Part shown: piece after piece, positions 23,156-35,942 of the stretch
Position numbering within the stretch: position 1 is the stretch's first letter
Layout: the number at the start of each line of letters is the position of its first letter
NCBI RefSeq assembly: GCF_002288925.2
Contig: NW_022098023.1
Span: 28,733,650-28,797,649 of the forward strand
Source: Delphinapterus leucas
Taxonomy: Eukaryota; Chordata; Mammalia; Artiodactyla; Monodontidae
Length of the DNA stretch: 64,000 bases
Direction of reading: 5' to 3'
Translations under genes and position numbers: made by a program
Notes under the pieces: generated by a model
What the model was told of the DNA's origin: nothing
Databases searched by the model: none
Seen by the model: the letters and a program-made list of their open reading frames with translations, nothing else

Positions 23156-24584
23156 TTTTATGTTTAGTCTACCTTAATCTAGTGGAGCCATAAGGATAAA
23201 TAGTTATAAAAGGATAAAGTAAATCTAGCTATAAGAATCATATTACTTCGGCTAGAACTCCACAATTAAATAAATATGAATACTAATAACCTTAATGGCT
23301 GAATGAGGATGAATATCGTGATGTATGTTGAAGGTATACCTGGGGAAGGCTGATTTTAAATTAAAATTCTTAAGATTTGGAAACTACAAATGTAAGCCAA
23401 TAGAATGTTTCAGATACCAAGGAAAATATGTTTAAAAAGAGAGAGAAAATCAGTTATGCACATGACCTGGGAGACATTTGACTGCCTATAATAGAGCCTA
23501 AATTTTTTGGAAAGCAAGTTTGCTTCTAAAGTAGGAGATATTACTGATCTGAAACTTATAGGCCCAGTTCTTTGGATTCTTTGTCAAAAATGAGGTCTTT
23601 TAACATTGTGAATGAGGTTGAGTGGTAGAGAAAGTTTATGTCAAGGAAAGTAGATGATACCTCATTAGAAGTATTCAAAGATATCTTTATAATGCCCATA
23701 TTATCCAAATTCTTGCAGAAGCAACTTGAGTCTACGAACACACCGTGCAATTAAACCACTTTCTACCTACTTAGGCTGATTGGTGTTCACATATAGAAAG
23801 TAGGCTGATTTTTCTGAATTTGGGGGCTCTGAAGATTTGGGGGAGAGATGAAGGAAAAATATCATTTGGTATTCTCTCTTATAACGTTACTCAGGGTAAT
23901 TGGTAAAATTAGCAAATGTTTCTTGCATTTTATGTCAGCTTCATTCTTTTGGGATACCTAATGATGCCTGATAGTCACAGCTTTAATATACCCCAGATTT
24001 CTTGATTTTGTCTCGTTAATAAATTTGTGTGTATATGTGTGCATAACCTGTTTTTCAGTCCTACTAAATACTAAGTATTTACTTAATACACCATTAGTAA
24101 ATATGCTGTCCTTAGATGGTTATCAAAAGCTTCATTTCATACTTTAGCTTGATGTTTAAGTTTCCTAACAGAATGGAATTAAGGCTTAAATTCCATTTAA
24201 GCCTCTATTAAAATAACACTATAATTGTTTGTATATATGCTGTGTTTAATTTCTCTGAGATATTTTATCTTTTTCACTTCAAAATTGGCAATTTTTAACT
24301 CTGTGATCATCCAGCACAATGAAACAATTACTATCTTTTTTATCTTTTTTTTTTCTTTTTTTTCTTTTGCGTGAGCATTTGGCATGTTTGGTCATGTATT
24401 TCTCCATTAAAATTATTCGCTTATTTGGTCTCTTCTATGCCTTGAAAGATTATTGTCTTAGAGTTGCAATTTGGTGCTCATCAATTTAGTTAGGTTTTTA
24501 GCATGCTTCAGTTTCTAATTTTCTTGACAGAACTTTTTTGCCTTCACAATAGTCTTTGAGAATAAAATGATTTAGATTATTGTA

Positions 24585-24636
24585 GATATGTGTGTATTTG
24601 TATATGTGTGTGTATATATATATATATACACACACT
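24585..24636. repeat. TG/TA/CA compound microsatellite, self-complementary
   Basis: Runs of tgtgtg, then tatatatatatata, then cacacac, so the TG arm can pair with the CA arm around an AT centre. Confidence 0.9.
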
Positions 24637-25122
24637 TTTACATACATATATAGTGGTGTTCATATTATTCTATAAAATTATACAATATGAAAGCTAATTT
24701 ATATATTTTAATAGTGAGAAATTGAGACTTTGGAGAGATTAATATTTTCATGAATGTTCGTATCATTAGACTAAACTTTCCTAAATTTTTGAAAGAAAAC
24801 TATGCAAGTACATTTTAATTTTAAACTCCAGTTTTCTGTCTGGTGCTTTTCTGATACTTGATAAATGCAATTTTATTAGGATAACACATTTTTAAAATAA
24901 TCTTGTAGTAAACCAGTGTAGAAAGAATTTTCTACAAATGCAGAACAAAAGCAAAAAAGAGTCAAATTTGAATCCACATATAATTAACATGTACAAAATT
25001 GATTTTATTGGCAATTTGTTACCATGGTTAGCAGTTACATCACTTTAAGGTATCATTGTATGTGTTAACTCATGTCCTCAGACTGAGGAAACACTTGAGT
25101 TTTCACACTGAAATAAAAGAGA

Positions 25123-25254
25123 GGGAATTCCTTGGCAGTCCAGTGGTTAGGACTCCGCGCTTTCACTGTCGAGGGTGCGGGTTCAATCCCTGGTCGGGGA
25201 ACTTAGATCCCACAAGCTGCATAGCATAGCAGAAATTTTTAAAAAATAAAAATA
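25123..25254 (+). repeat. Short CHR/Bov-tA-like tRNA-derived SINE, sense
   Basis: 'gggaattccttggcagtcca ... gtggttaggactccgcgctt' with a B-box-like 'gggttcaatccc' (25178-25189) and an A-rich end. It is only about 130 bp, a short form with the tRNA-like head nearly complete. It is not a functional tRNA gene: no anticodon arm or acceptor stem pairs properly. Confidence 0.85.
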
Positions 25255-28200
25255 AGAGATACAAGCTTTAAAGTTGTCAGTCACCACATTGCTTCTTTAT
25301 TCCTAACTCATCTGCATTGCTTTTTACAACGCTTTTCAATTGCTTTTGATGCTAGAAAAATTTATGCTAAAAAATAGAATATGCTAAAAAATATTAATAT
25401 TGTTTTATGTCAAAAGGTTTGCACCGCTATTCTCTGCAAAGGAGAAAAACCATTGAGCAAATACTCCACAAATTCTTACATACTTGGACGAACCAGTAAG
25501 GACATCTTTTTCCCCCCAAAATAGCATTTCAAAATACTTTGCAACATGTTTCCACTTCACCTAAAGAGAAAGTGCCCTGTCTGCTGTCTATTTTTAAATG
25601 TGAAGGGGGCTTTGGTTTTTTGTTTTTTTCTTTTGTTTTGCATTTATCTGTAGGCACACTAATAGAAGCTCATTTTTTTTCTGGCTTTTATATGTTTTAT
25701 ATTTCTGTATTAGCATATATGTATGTATATGGGTCTGTATCTACATCTGTCCCTACATGTACATACATGAGGAAAATACAGAATTGGAGAATATTAAATA
25801 AATTCTCATTATCTAAAATGGCTTACAGTTGGTTGGGAATTGTGTTGTTTCTTTTATGCTGAAGTCTTGGATAATGACAACTTTCATTAACATTTTGAAT
25901 GTCCTCTTTTTTGTATTTATATAAGCAGTAAAATTGTGTAATTGCTGGTTTCTGGAAGGATTTTAATTTCCGATCAAATAAATATGTTCAATAGGATGAT
26001 ATGTCTATGTAAATGTATATCATTTTAATTTTTATGAAAACATTTTGTGAAAATGTTGATTTTTCTGGGACCATGTTGCTGTGAATTGGTTTTTCTGTAA
26101 CAAAATATTTTTAGACTCTAAAGTAGAGATCCTAAATGCTCTGTGCATTTCCTAAACTTTGAGATGGAGAAAACTAGGTCTGCCTTTTGATAAAAGTTCA
26201 GATTGTATGCTTTTTCTCTATGCTTTTCTTAACAAATTTGCTAACAGCTTTCAGTAACATTTCCAAGTGACTGTTTTCTCATTTATAGAAGAGAGCAAAA
26301 TTGAAAAATGACTTCGATTTTTTTTTCTTTTTGACTTTTTTTGTACTTTAAACAGAGATAACGAATTCACATATACTACATGCCATTATTATTCATAATA
26401 ATATTTGCTCTATCTATACAATCTGTGTTAGTCACATTTTCTTTATAAAACAGCAGACTGTCTTCTGTCATAAAAGAAATCTGGCTTGTACTGGAATAGA
26501 CACGTCATCATTTAAAGGAGTTTGAAGGTGTCCTTCTTGCACTGACTGTCTTAAGGTTTAAATCAATGTCTGGCTCTTAATTGTAGTAAATGGCATGACA
26601 CACTATATCCATGGAGAGCTTTTGACAAAAACTTATGTATCGGAATTTCTTTGCTGTGTGGTTTACTCAGGTGGCTTCAGTTTCCCTTTAGTGAAATAAT
26701 ATTCCAGTGCTGGTGCTAGAGTATAGAACATTGTTGTTACTGTGAACACATCTTCTGCAGATGATATCCTGTTCCCTTTCTTTGTTGATATTTTTCTTTC
26801 TTAAACTTTGTTGCTCAGAATATCTTTAATGCTAGCCAAGGAGTCAGGGATTTGGACGTATTTTCATGGACTTCCAAAGCTTTTTTCCCCCAGGTGAGTT
26901 AACTGTAAGGAACAGTCATACATTATTCAGGTATTTCAGCTTGTATAACAAATTTTACATTGTATCTTTGAAGCCTTTACTTAAGATTAATTTTAAAAAA
27001 TTTCTTTTTACCAAAAACGATCTATACAGAGTTCTGCAATTGAGTTTCCCCATAAACCTTTCCCCTCTAATTCTGCCAAAGACTGTATTACTAGTGTAAG
27101 TTCAACTTTTACTTGACTTCAAATTTGGTATATCTAACTTTATGACTAGCTTCTCCAACAATTATATACAGGTCTAGCTTTTTCAGAACTTACTTATTTA
27201 GGTGGGAGAGTTCCAACCCTATGGCTCTTCTGTTTTTTTCCTAGCCTTGCACAGTGGCCTTTTGAATGTTGGGGTGGGATTGCAGGGAGCAAAAATTAAC
27301 ATTGCAGTTCATCAATTTCATGTGCTGGTGCCCAGGTCTTAAATTTCTGTATAGAATAAAACATGCATTTTAGGATTTCTTGAGAATAACAGACACAGTT
27401 CTGTGACTTTAGGTCTATCAGTTCTTTTTATACTGTTTAGTATTAAGAAAAAGGATAGACTTTGCTGTGCATTTATTAATTTATATAGTTTCTTTAACTA
27501 ATCAATAAAATATTAAATATTTTAGGACAGTTCTCCTATATTGCCTTTCAGTGAATAACTTGCAATTATTATAATTATTATTAGTGTTTGCCAAGACTTT
27601 TCTCTCACTGTTACCCTGAGTGGTCAAATTGGAAATATTGTTATAACTTAATTAAATGCTTGAGATGTATCATTAAAGACCAGTGAAATTGTTTTTTCAC
27701 TAAATCTGTGAATATTTGTTTAGTTTTTACATCATGCCATGTAATTTTGAAAAGATCATTTGTACATATGACTAATTTGACTCTTCCATCTATGAAATAG
27801 CATCATGTATTTGCTAAAATTGATCATTCACAATGACATTTTTAAATATTTACTGAAAATCTCATGAGTAAAACAGCACAATTTAAAGTTTAGACCTTAC
27901 TCTCCATTTTTATTTTGAGTGCTTTCTTTGTATTCATATAGTTGTACACATATATAAATTTTTACAAATATGCATGCATGGGTATATAAAATGCATATTT
28001 TATTTTAGATTGTAAATCTAAATTTTTCAAGTACTTAAAATTCTCCTTTCCATTAAATTGCCAATATATAAATAAGGAATGTTGGACAAATATGGTACAG
28101 TAATTATAGTAAATGTAAATAAATACTGTCCGTATTTGTGTAAGTAAAAATTGATGATTATTCATCACCACAATGAAATTTATAAGATATTATGTGAAGG

Positions 28201-29523
28201 TTAATAATGGATTTAAAATTTTTTCTGACCAACCATATATTAAATTAAAGTCACAGGTACGGAGAATTCTTGAATCCACATTTTTTTAACCTTATGACTT
28301 TATTTTTAATTTTCCACTATGTAATGGACATTTCTTTTGGAATGAGACTACTCATAGGGATAGAGCTATTCAGTAATATTTTATCTTGCATAATATGTTA
28401 GTGGGTTTTTTCATTTTTATCCTATTTATAACATAACTAAATATTAATTTAATTTTAACCTAATGTTTGAATAAGTGTCCCATTATGATCTTTTACTGTA
28501 TTTGAATAAAGTAATTTGTAGAGTCTATATTGCTGTATTTAAAAATGCAGTTGAAGTCTGTTTTAAAGAAGTAATAATGACAGTGGAAGAATTTCCAGTG
28601 TAGAACTTTCCTTTACATTTAATTGGGAAAAAGAGCAAATATGGGAAGGTTATTATTTCTCTTTATTGCATTCACGTAGGAAGTAATTTCATCACAGCAT
28701 TCAGATTCAACAGGAAATTTAGGGTATGTTCCTTTCTTTCATTTTAGAAGTGACTCTTTTATATCCAAATGTATTATATTTATATAAAACCACATCTTTA
28801 ATGTTAATCTCTCCGCTCTACTAAAATATAATCATCTTTTTCTGTTAAAAGCATTAGTATATCACTGTTTAACAATGGTCTAGCAAATCTAACAAGGCAT
28901 TTTTATTTGTACTGTATTAAGAAAGTGTGAGTTGTTAAAATTCTATAAGCATTCTTATTTCATTCATAACTAGTAAATATTAACATGTAGCTATATTTCA
29001 TGCACATTTTTTCATCGTTATCTCTGTTTATAGATGAGTCTCCAGAATCTTCATACCTATTTTCTCTATTAATAGTTATAAACAAAAGTACAAGGAAATG
29101 AAGATTTAGACTTTTTAACCCACACCGACAGGCAGTAATGCAGTAATAATGATTCAAAATTATTCAGTTGTGGTTCATATAGTAAATTATTTTTGTTTAT
29201 CCTACTGTTAAATGTTTCACTAAAAGATAAAAGTAAAATCAAGTACTACTGTGTTTCTCAAATTATGGTGGACAGAAGCTAGAGGTTCAGTTCCTCTCCT
29301 GCTATCTTTTCTTCTCTTCAACTCTATTTTAAATATTGTTCAGAAGTGAATAACTGAAAGATTCTTTAATAGTAGTATTAACCAACCCTTGAGCTATCTT
29401 TGGATATGTGTTCTTTTTCTTAATTGATGCATTATGGACTTGCTGTAAAAGGAATTAAGAAGGATGTTGAAAGTGATAATAGATTGTATTTTGTTTACTT
29501 TGTTTTCCTATTCAAATTTTCAG

Positions 29524-29748
29524 GAACCTAAAACTAGTACTGATGACTTTTTCAAAGACATAAACTCCTGCTGCCCACAGGAAGCAACAATGCAAGAGCA
29601 GGATATGCCGTTCTTGCGAGGAGGGCCAGGCATGTACAAGGTAGTGAAGACGGGACCTTCCGGTCACAACATCAGAAGCTGCCCTAACCTTAGAGGTATC
29701 CCAATTGGAATGTTAGTTCTGGGAAACAAAGTCAAAGCAGTGGGAGAG
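29524..29748 (+). CDS. MYCBP2: MYCBP2 exon 8: linker plus first half of SH3b-like module 2
   Basis: 225 nt, 75 codons, phase 0 both ends, EPKTSTDDFFKDINSCCPQ to KVKAVGE. Acceptor TTTTCAG, donor GAG|gtatgg. The first 36 residues are an acidic/Cys-containing linker ending FLRGGPG. The last 39 (from MYKVVKTG at 29632) match exon 6 residue for residue in length, with shared G, IRS, P, L, IG and the final E. Confidence 0.96.
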
Positions 29749-30602
29749 GTATGGATTCTTGTAGCTTCATGACTTCTAAGATATTCGTTTTTAATATAAT
29801 ACAACCAAAGCATCTCTTTCTTCCAAAGGTTGCCATTTCCATCCCATGTCTTTAAATGTTAATGTTCTTTATCTTTACCTGTATTGAAAATACTAATGCA
29901 ATTTTTCTGTGCTTCTTTTTTAATAATTTTATTCTCATAATTATCCTTGTGAAAACAATATTTATATAACAAAGTGATTTGTATTGTATATATAAATGTT
30001 CGGTATTTGCAAATATCTTTTCACTATTGCAAATGTGTACTGTATTGTCATGGATGAACAGCACTTTGAAATATTTGCTATGAATCAGTTTGGAGATGTG
30101 TTATATTCAAAGGGTTTCATTTCTTCGTTCCCATATATGGGTGTCACTGAAGTCCTGAGCAAATAACATTACTCTTTAGTCAACTGTGGCATTTGCCTCA
30201 GCTGATGAGCTTAAAGATGTAGTGTGTCATGCTATTTCTCAGTGTCAGGGTTATTTTCAAGTTGCATTTTAGGCACTACCAACCTAAATAATAGAGAGTA
30301 TGCTGTGTTAGGACATTTCAGGTGCCAAACAAAGAGCCGTGTGTTTTGGAGTAGCATTTAAAATTATTAAGGGATTATCCTGTGCCTTAAAAAAATATTT
30401 TTACTGACGTCATCAGTGAGCATTATTTTACAAGACTGTTTATTGATTTCTGTCTTACCTCAGGCTGTGGTCTTAATTTCAGAAACTAATTTGATGATAG
30501 AGATTTATTGGAATAATTACTCACTTAAACTTTTTGCTGGTTTTCAGCCTGAATGCCCTGAAAGAATCAAGCCAATCAATCATGCTTTTTGTTATGTACT
30601 AG
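29749..30602 (+). other. Intron 8: unique AT-rich sequence
   Basis: GT donor 29749, AG acceptor 30601-30602 (854 bp). No repeat recognised. Confidence 0.85.
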
Positions 30603-30735
30603 GTAACCAATTCTGAAGGTACATGGGTGCAGCTGGATAAGAACAGCATGGTAGAGTTCTGTGAGAGTGATGAAGGAGAGGCATGGTCCTTAGCTAGAGA
30701 CAGAGGCGGAAACCAGTACCTCCGACATGAAGATG
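30603..30735 (+). CDS. MYCBP2: MYCBP2 exon 9: second half of SH3b-like module 2; ends at a GC donor
   Basis: 133 nt, phase 0 in and phase 1 out, VTNSEGTWVQLDKNSM to QYLRHED plus G. Acceptor ACTAG. The exon must end at 30735 because its final G joins AA of exon 10 to make Glu (HED|E|QVLLDQ), which leaves GCAAGT as donor instead of GT. EGTWVQL and GEAWSLARDRGGNQYL mirror exon 7. Confidence 0.96.
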
Positions 30736-30741
30736 GCAAGT
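30736..30741 (+). promoter_or_regulatory. MYCBP2: Non-canonical GC splice donor (GCAAGT)
   Basis: The sequence across the junction is GATG|GCAAGTT. No GT nearby preserves the frame with the next exon. The intron ends in a normal TAG at 33086-33088, giving a GC-AG intron. Apart from +2 the donor matches the consensus at +3 to +6 (AAGT), as GC donors usually do. Confidence 0.93.
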
Positions 30742-31439
30742 TGGCTTAAATTTGTGATTTATTCCAATTTACCTTTGCAGTGCAGAAGTTTAAACTGTAC
30801 TGTATTTCTTTTGTTGTAAAGAGCTTTTTTGTGTGTTTACTTTTTAAGTAAAATCAAAACTAAAGGTTTAAAAATCTTGCAATTGTTAAAATTCCTATGT
30901 AAAATACATAGGTACTAAATGAATACACATAAAAGAAGAGAATTAGAAGGAAATGTGAAACATATGAATTGGTCTTTGTAAAACATACTTTTTATTTCAT
31001 TAATACGAATTTAAATGATAATTCTTCTGTGCCAGTTCGGGACTAAACCTTTTACTCTTTCTACCACTAAATGGAAGTTCAGTTTTCAAACCACTGATTG
31101 TAGTACTTCTCCCAGACAATTTCATTCTATTGAATTCTGTCTCAGGAAAGGAGCATTGAATATATGCTTAGCTTCTTCTGGGGGATTCCTATTTTGTTGT
31201 TAGAGTTTCAGCTTTAAACTTTATTTTACCGTTTTTCAACAATGATCTCCTTTAATAAAAGATTTTCCTTTTTATCCTCTTCTCTTCATTCTCCTGGTGG
31301 CGAAATCTTGTTCAGACCATGTCATCACTTAGGTGAAGCTTTAACTGATTCTCACAGAGTGAAGAGTTACCTCTCATCCTAAAGAACTGAATTCACCACT
31401 AGAACAAAACTGATATTATATTGAAGTTAATTTTTATTT

Positions 31440-31550
31440 CTTCGTACCCAGATTGTGAGTCCCTTGTGGACAGGCAGAGGTTTTTTATCTTTGTATTCCT
31501 AGTTCTAAAGCAGTTTTCGCACATACTGGTTGCTCACTAAGTTTTCTAAC
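31440..31550 (+). repeat. L2 LINE 3' end, sense
   Basis: 'gtgagtcccttgtggacagg', 'tatctttgtattcctagttc' and 'actggttgctcactaag' follow the L2 terminal consensus. Confidence 0.65.
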
Positions 31551-31834
31551 TATACAAGTTGAGTCACAGAAGTATTAGTTAGGACATCACAATGAGTGGA
31601 TAGACCAAACATAGACTTTTCTACCAAATCCCAGAATTTATAGGAGAGGGTCAGACAATTAAATGAATATGCTTCTTTATCCAAAAGAGTATAAAGTTAA
31701 AATAACCATTATCCAAGAGGTAATATGGCCATAGTATATAAATAGATTCAAGAAAGGTTTGGAATTTGTGTGAATGACAGAGTACGTTTAGATATATTAA
31801 CATGGTACATTAAACATTCTCCCCTTTTTCCCCA

Positions 31835-32005
31835 CAGCAAGCCTTTGAGATCAGTTATATAATCTTCATTTTACATTTCTAAGCTCATAGAATTTAAAAT
31901 GACTTGCCTATGGTCATACCACTGGAAACAGGGCAGGTGAAAGACTTGAGCCAGAATCTTCATTCATATTTCAAATGCTGTGCTCATTACACCACACTGC
32001 ATCAG
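31835..32005 (-). repeat. MIR SINE, antisense
   Basis: 'cttcattttacatttctaag', 'tgacttgcctatggtcatac' and 'gctgtgctcattacaccaca' match reverse-complemented MIR in order. Confidence 0.8.
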
Positions 32006-32394
32006 TAATCCACTGAACCCAATTTGAGAAGCTACTTCCTCCCTTGTCTTTACAGACCAGTTTTTCTTAGTCAAAGGTGATGTCATCATAAAATAATATC
32101 CTGAGATGGTAGAACTATTCTTCATTATGTTTTGAAAAGCAAAAGTCTTCATTTCATGTAAATCAGACATTTTACAAAACAATTTTCCCATTTACAGTAT
32201 ACTTACTATATATATAATTATTACATATTCATAAATTCTTAAACATTTTCATTATATAGGGATATTCAGATATAAATGATAATAACCTAAAGCGAGATCA
32301 GCTTTATATAAGACATAATTAAATAATCTGAGAATGGTTTAAGTGACTGTCAGGGTCTTTCTAGCTTAGTAATCATTTTAACTAGCAATGAGCA

Positions 32395-32560
32395 TAATGT
32401 GTAAGAGTAGACTCTGGGACTGGACTGCCAGGGTACAAATGCCAGCTCTTAACTTTTCAGTTGTCCAAATTACCTAATATCTCTGTGCCTTGGTTTTCTC
32501 ATTTACAAAGTGAAGATACTTTATAAGTTCTATATGAAAGCTAAGTGAAGAAATAACAAA
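32395..32560 (+). repeat. MIR SINE, sense
   Basis: 'gtagactctgggactggact gccagggt', 'tctctgtgccttggttttct' and 'catttacaaagtgaagatac' match MIR in order. Confidence 0.8.
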
Positions 32561-32736
32561 GCTATCAGATGGTAAGGTTAGCAGTTGTATTCCCATATAC
32601 TTAGAAGGTAGAAGGTTCTTTTTAGATAAAATGCTTCTTAAATTAGGATATCGTTTCTATTAAGATATATACTCAACCCGAAAAGAGGTGTGGGAGAAGT
32701 TTAAATTTCTCTGTGATCACTTAATGATTTTTTGCC

Positions 32737-32738
<2 letters not shown>

Positions 32739-32782
<44 letters not shown>
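32739..32782. repeat. (AT)22 microsatellite
   Basis: 44 uninterrupted bases of alternating T and A. Just downstream a 17-bp unit 'agcacaataaaagcaaa' (and a 16-bp match starting 32784) is repeated. Confidence 0.95.
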
Positions 32783-32786
<4 letters not shown>

Positions 32787-33088
32787 CAATAAAAGCAAAA
32801 AAAAGCAATAATAGCAAATGTTAATAGCACAATAAAAGCAAATTGACTCCATAAGAGCATATCCCATTTCTAAATATTATAGTGATTTTGATTGATGAAA
32901 ACAAAGATTTTGTCATATACTTTACTTTGTTGGTGTCAGTGACCTAACTGGTAGATCTATTATCAAATCTAAATGTGAGGTTATTTTAAAATTAAACCAT
33001 CATAAAAATCTTTCTTGCAATTTTCTCTCTTTATAAATGGAGAATAGCACATAAGAAACTAATTTTATAGATGTTCTTTTTATTGTAG

Positions 33089-33211
33089 AACAAGTTCTTC
33101 TGGATCAAAATTCTCAAACTCCTCCTCCAAGCCCTTTCTCAGTACAAGCTTTTAATAAAGGGGCAAGTTGCAGTGCCCAAGGATTTGATTATGGACTCGG
33201 AAATAATAAAG
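33089..33211 (+). CDS. MYCBP2: MYCBP2 exon 10: start of the disordered central region
   Basis: 123 nt, phase 1 in and phase 1 out, E|QVLLDQNSQTPPPSPFSVQA to GFDYGLGNNK plus G. Acceptor TTGTAG, donor AAAG|gtaggt. Low-complexity P/S/Q-rich sequence with no folded domain visible. Its last base can join exon 11, 12 or 13 without changing the frame, since all start with two bases completing a codon. Confidence 0.95.
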
Positions 33212-35942
33212 GTAGGTGTTTTAAGTGAGTCTTTTACTTAACCTAACTGTAATATTTTTATTACCTTCTCTTATAACCATTTTTATTACTGTTCACACAC
33301 AAAACTTTAAGTTTGTTCCTAGAAAACTAACAATCAAAATGTTTACGACAGTGTTCTTTTTACAGTATTGGTTTTATCCATTTTAGCTTAAGTTTATAGT
33401 TCTTGCTTACCTGTTCTTATTTTGTAGACACTCATTTTGAATTCACATCATAAACATTCTGTGTCACTATATCCAGCAGAAGAACTTTTATCATCCAGTT
33501 ATTATTAAACGTTAATGAGCAAAAACGAACTTTCCAAAATGATCCATTTAAAATCAAAATATTTTAAGTAATATTTTTAAGTAATATTGCACATCAGCTT
33601 TATTAAACATGTGTGGTTTTCAATGTCTAATCAAGTTATCTTAGTTAATTTCGAATGACATGAAATGATAGCTTTGGGTTTGGTATGTATAATGAAACCA
33701 ACAAATTGTAAAAAGAAAAACAAAACCCCTAAGCCATATGGGTATAAAATGTATACAACTTGTTTCGGTTGCATTAATAGAAGAGACCAGCATCATGGAC
33801 AGTCCAAATTATAGTTATTTTGGAGTAATTTATGCTCGAATTTCATCCAAAATTCCATTTGTATGTAAATTTGGACACATTGACATGCTTTCTTATGAAC
33901 CTGCTCCTAACTCTTAGCTTCAAAATCGACGATATTGTCAGAAGGTAGCATATAGCTGGACAATGGGTAGGAAGGAGAAGATAGCCTACATGGAAATACT
34001 TTTACTTTAAAATGTTATTTAAACTAATTCATGAGATTTGATTTCCAGACACAAATACAGTTGTTTTAATACCTGACTTGCAGAGCAAGTGAAATAATGA
34101 AATAGTCAACAAGATACAGAATTACATCAGTATAGAGGAAATATTCAGTTTAAAATAAAACCACTTTCTGTTTGATACCTTTATTACTTTCCACAAAGTA
34201 TTTTATTAAGAAGGAAGCCTTAGCTACAAGATTTCTTTTTGGCTCTTCCTCCTACATCGGGTTGCTCTATCCTACAGGCTTGGGTACTATCTGCTTGCTC
34301 ATTTCCGGGAGCTCAGATTTCAACTAACTTAAACTAGACCTTCATGCTCAAGTAGGGTAAATGCTTTGTGGTGTTTTCTTCACGTCCCTTTCCTTCTGCC
34401 GCTCCCAGTCCTTAAATTAAAATCTCAGTGTTTACTGACCACTATATACTTGTATAGTAATCTGTTTTAAAGCCATGTTTAATTCAAATTGTACGCTTTC
34501 AGTCTTTAAAATGTCTAAATTGTACTGGTAGCTGTCACATTAAATCAGTCTTTAAAACAGAATTTGTTAAAACATCATAAGAATAAAAACCAACTTTCAA
34601 TAGAGACAAACATTGCTGAGAACATTTGTTATTAATTAGAAATAATGTATTACTTTTTTAAAGTGATATTGCTAATATTGTTCAAAAATAGCATGTACTT
34701 CTTAATAGGCTTTTAAAATATTTAGATGGAGTGAAGAAATATTAAGAAACTTTCATCCGATTAAATATATCTAACCTTTATTTATTATCTTACCTTTAAT
34801 TGTAGTTCCCATTTTCTTTAACTCTTTATGCTATCCAACATCAAGCAATTGTTTTTTGCAAAAATTCTTTTTCCTTAAAACAATTTTATAAAATTCTTCA
34901 TCACCTCTAAAATCCTTTTCTAATCTGCAGCATTAATTTTTTTAAGTGAAGAGATGTAGCTTATGTGCACAGTTCTTTCCATATTAATCTGTTTCTTGTT
35001 GGTGTTTCATTTAAAATTTTATTTATGAAACTTTATTATATCTAGAAAATATTCCTGGAAAGGTACTGTTTTCCAGTTTCTGCATCAGCTAGTCTGCATA
35101 TGGTTCCCCCCAACCCTTCTTCTAAAGCATCATTTAAACTATTTAATATTTATATTCTCATAAATAGGGAGCTATCATCCATCCAATATATCATTTCTTA
35201 TTTTTAAAAGTATTTTTCTGTTAATGTCCTTTGTATTTAATTTTGAAGAAAATATCGGAATTCATGTCTGAGATACTATTCAAATGAGGTACCTCATATA
35301 CCTTTTTTTCTTATAGGTCTTTTATAAATTTTTACATTGCCTATCCGAGCAAAAGAGTTCATGCTTTTAAAAATGTATAATTTCTCTGGCAATAACAACT
35401 TTAAAAAAGAAAATATTAATTTATAACTGTAGTATAAATGTATTACTAAATTAATAACATATACTTTGCCTCCCTTCAGTCCTACATTGAACTATTCATA
35501 TTATTTGCATATTTTCTGCATGAAGTGTACTGCGTATGAGGCAGGGTGATAATAGTCAATGTCAGGTACTGCACAGAAGACATCATCGACTTAGATCTTC
35601 CTTTATACTTGTATGGTATTGAATCAACTTATCATACTTAACCTCATAGACTCTGTATTCTCTCATGCTGCTGCTAGATGTTTGTATATGAATTTAAATG
35701 GATTTGTTTTTGTAAGTGGGCCATTATATAAAATTTGTTGGGGTGCCTCCATTATTAAAACAACATACAACATTCGGTCCCTAATTTGAGAATAACAGTC
35801 ACCAACTTCCACAACAGTTCTGAACTGGCATTGTTTTATTTAGTGTTTAACTTTATCTGAATGTCATAAAGCACCATTTACTTTGCCATTTTGGATGTTA
35901 ATTAATAACAAGTTGTAGTTTTGACTGTTTTGCCCACTGCAG
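33212..35942 (+). other. Intron 10: unique AT-rich sequence
   Basis: GT donor 33212, AG acceptor 35941-35942 (2.7 kb). I recognise no interspersed repeat, RNA gene or coding exon in it. Confidence 0.75.

Larger units (their letters stand above)
18099..29523 (+). other. Intron 7 (11.4 kb): sparse old repeats, long repeat-poor AT-rich tract
   Basis: GT donor 18099, AG acceptor 29522-29523. Contains an unassigned purine-rich block (19600-21130), antisense L2 (22270-22660), L2 3' end (22812-22925), MIR (22985-23155), a TG/TA microsatellite (24585-24636) and a CHR SINE (25123-25254). From about 25300 to 29500 I recognise no repeat at all. Confidence 0.8.
30736..33088 (+). other. Intron 9 (GC-AG): L2 end, two MIRs, AT microsatellite
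   Basis: Contains a sense L2 3' end (31440-31550), MIRs at 31835-32005 (-) and 32395-32560 (+) and (AT)22 at 32739-32782. The stretch 30760-31430 shows nothing specific. Confidence 0.8.

Noticed and set aside
25123..25254. Possible tRNA gene (A- and B-box-like sequences)
   Set aside because: No consistent cloverleaf or anticodon arm; it is the head of a SINE with an A-rich tail.
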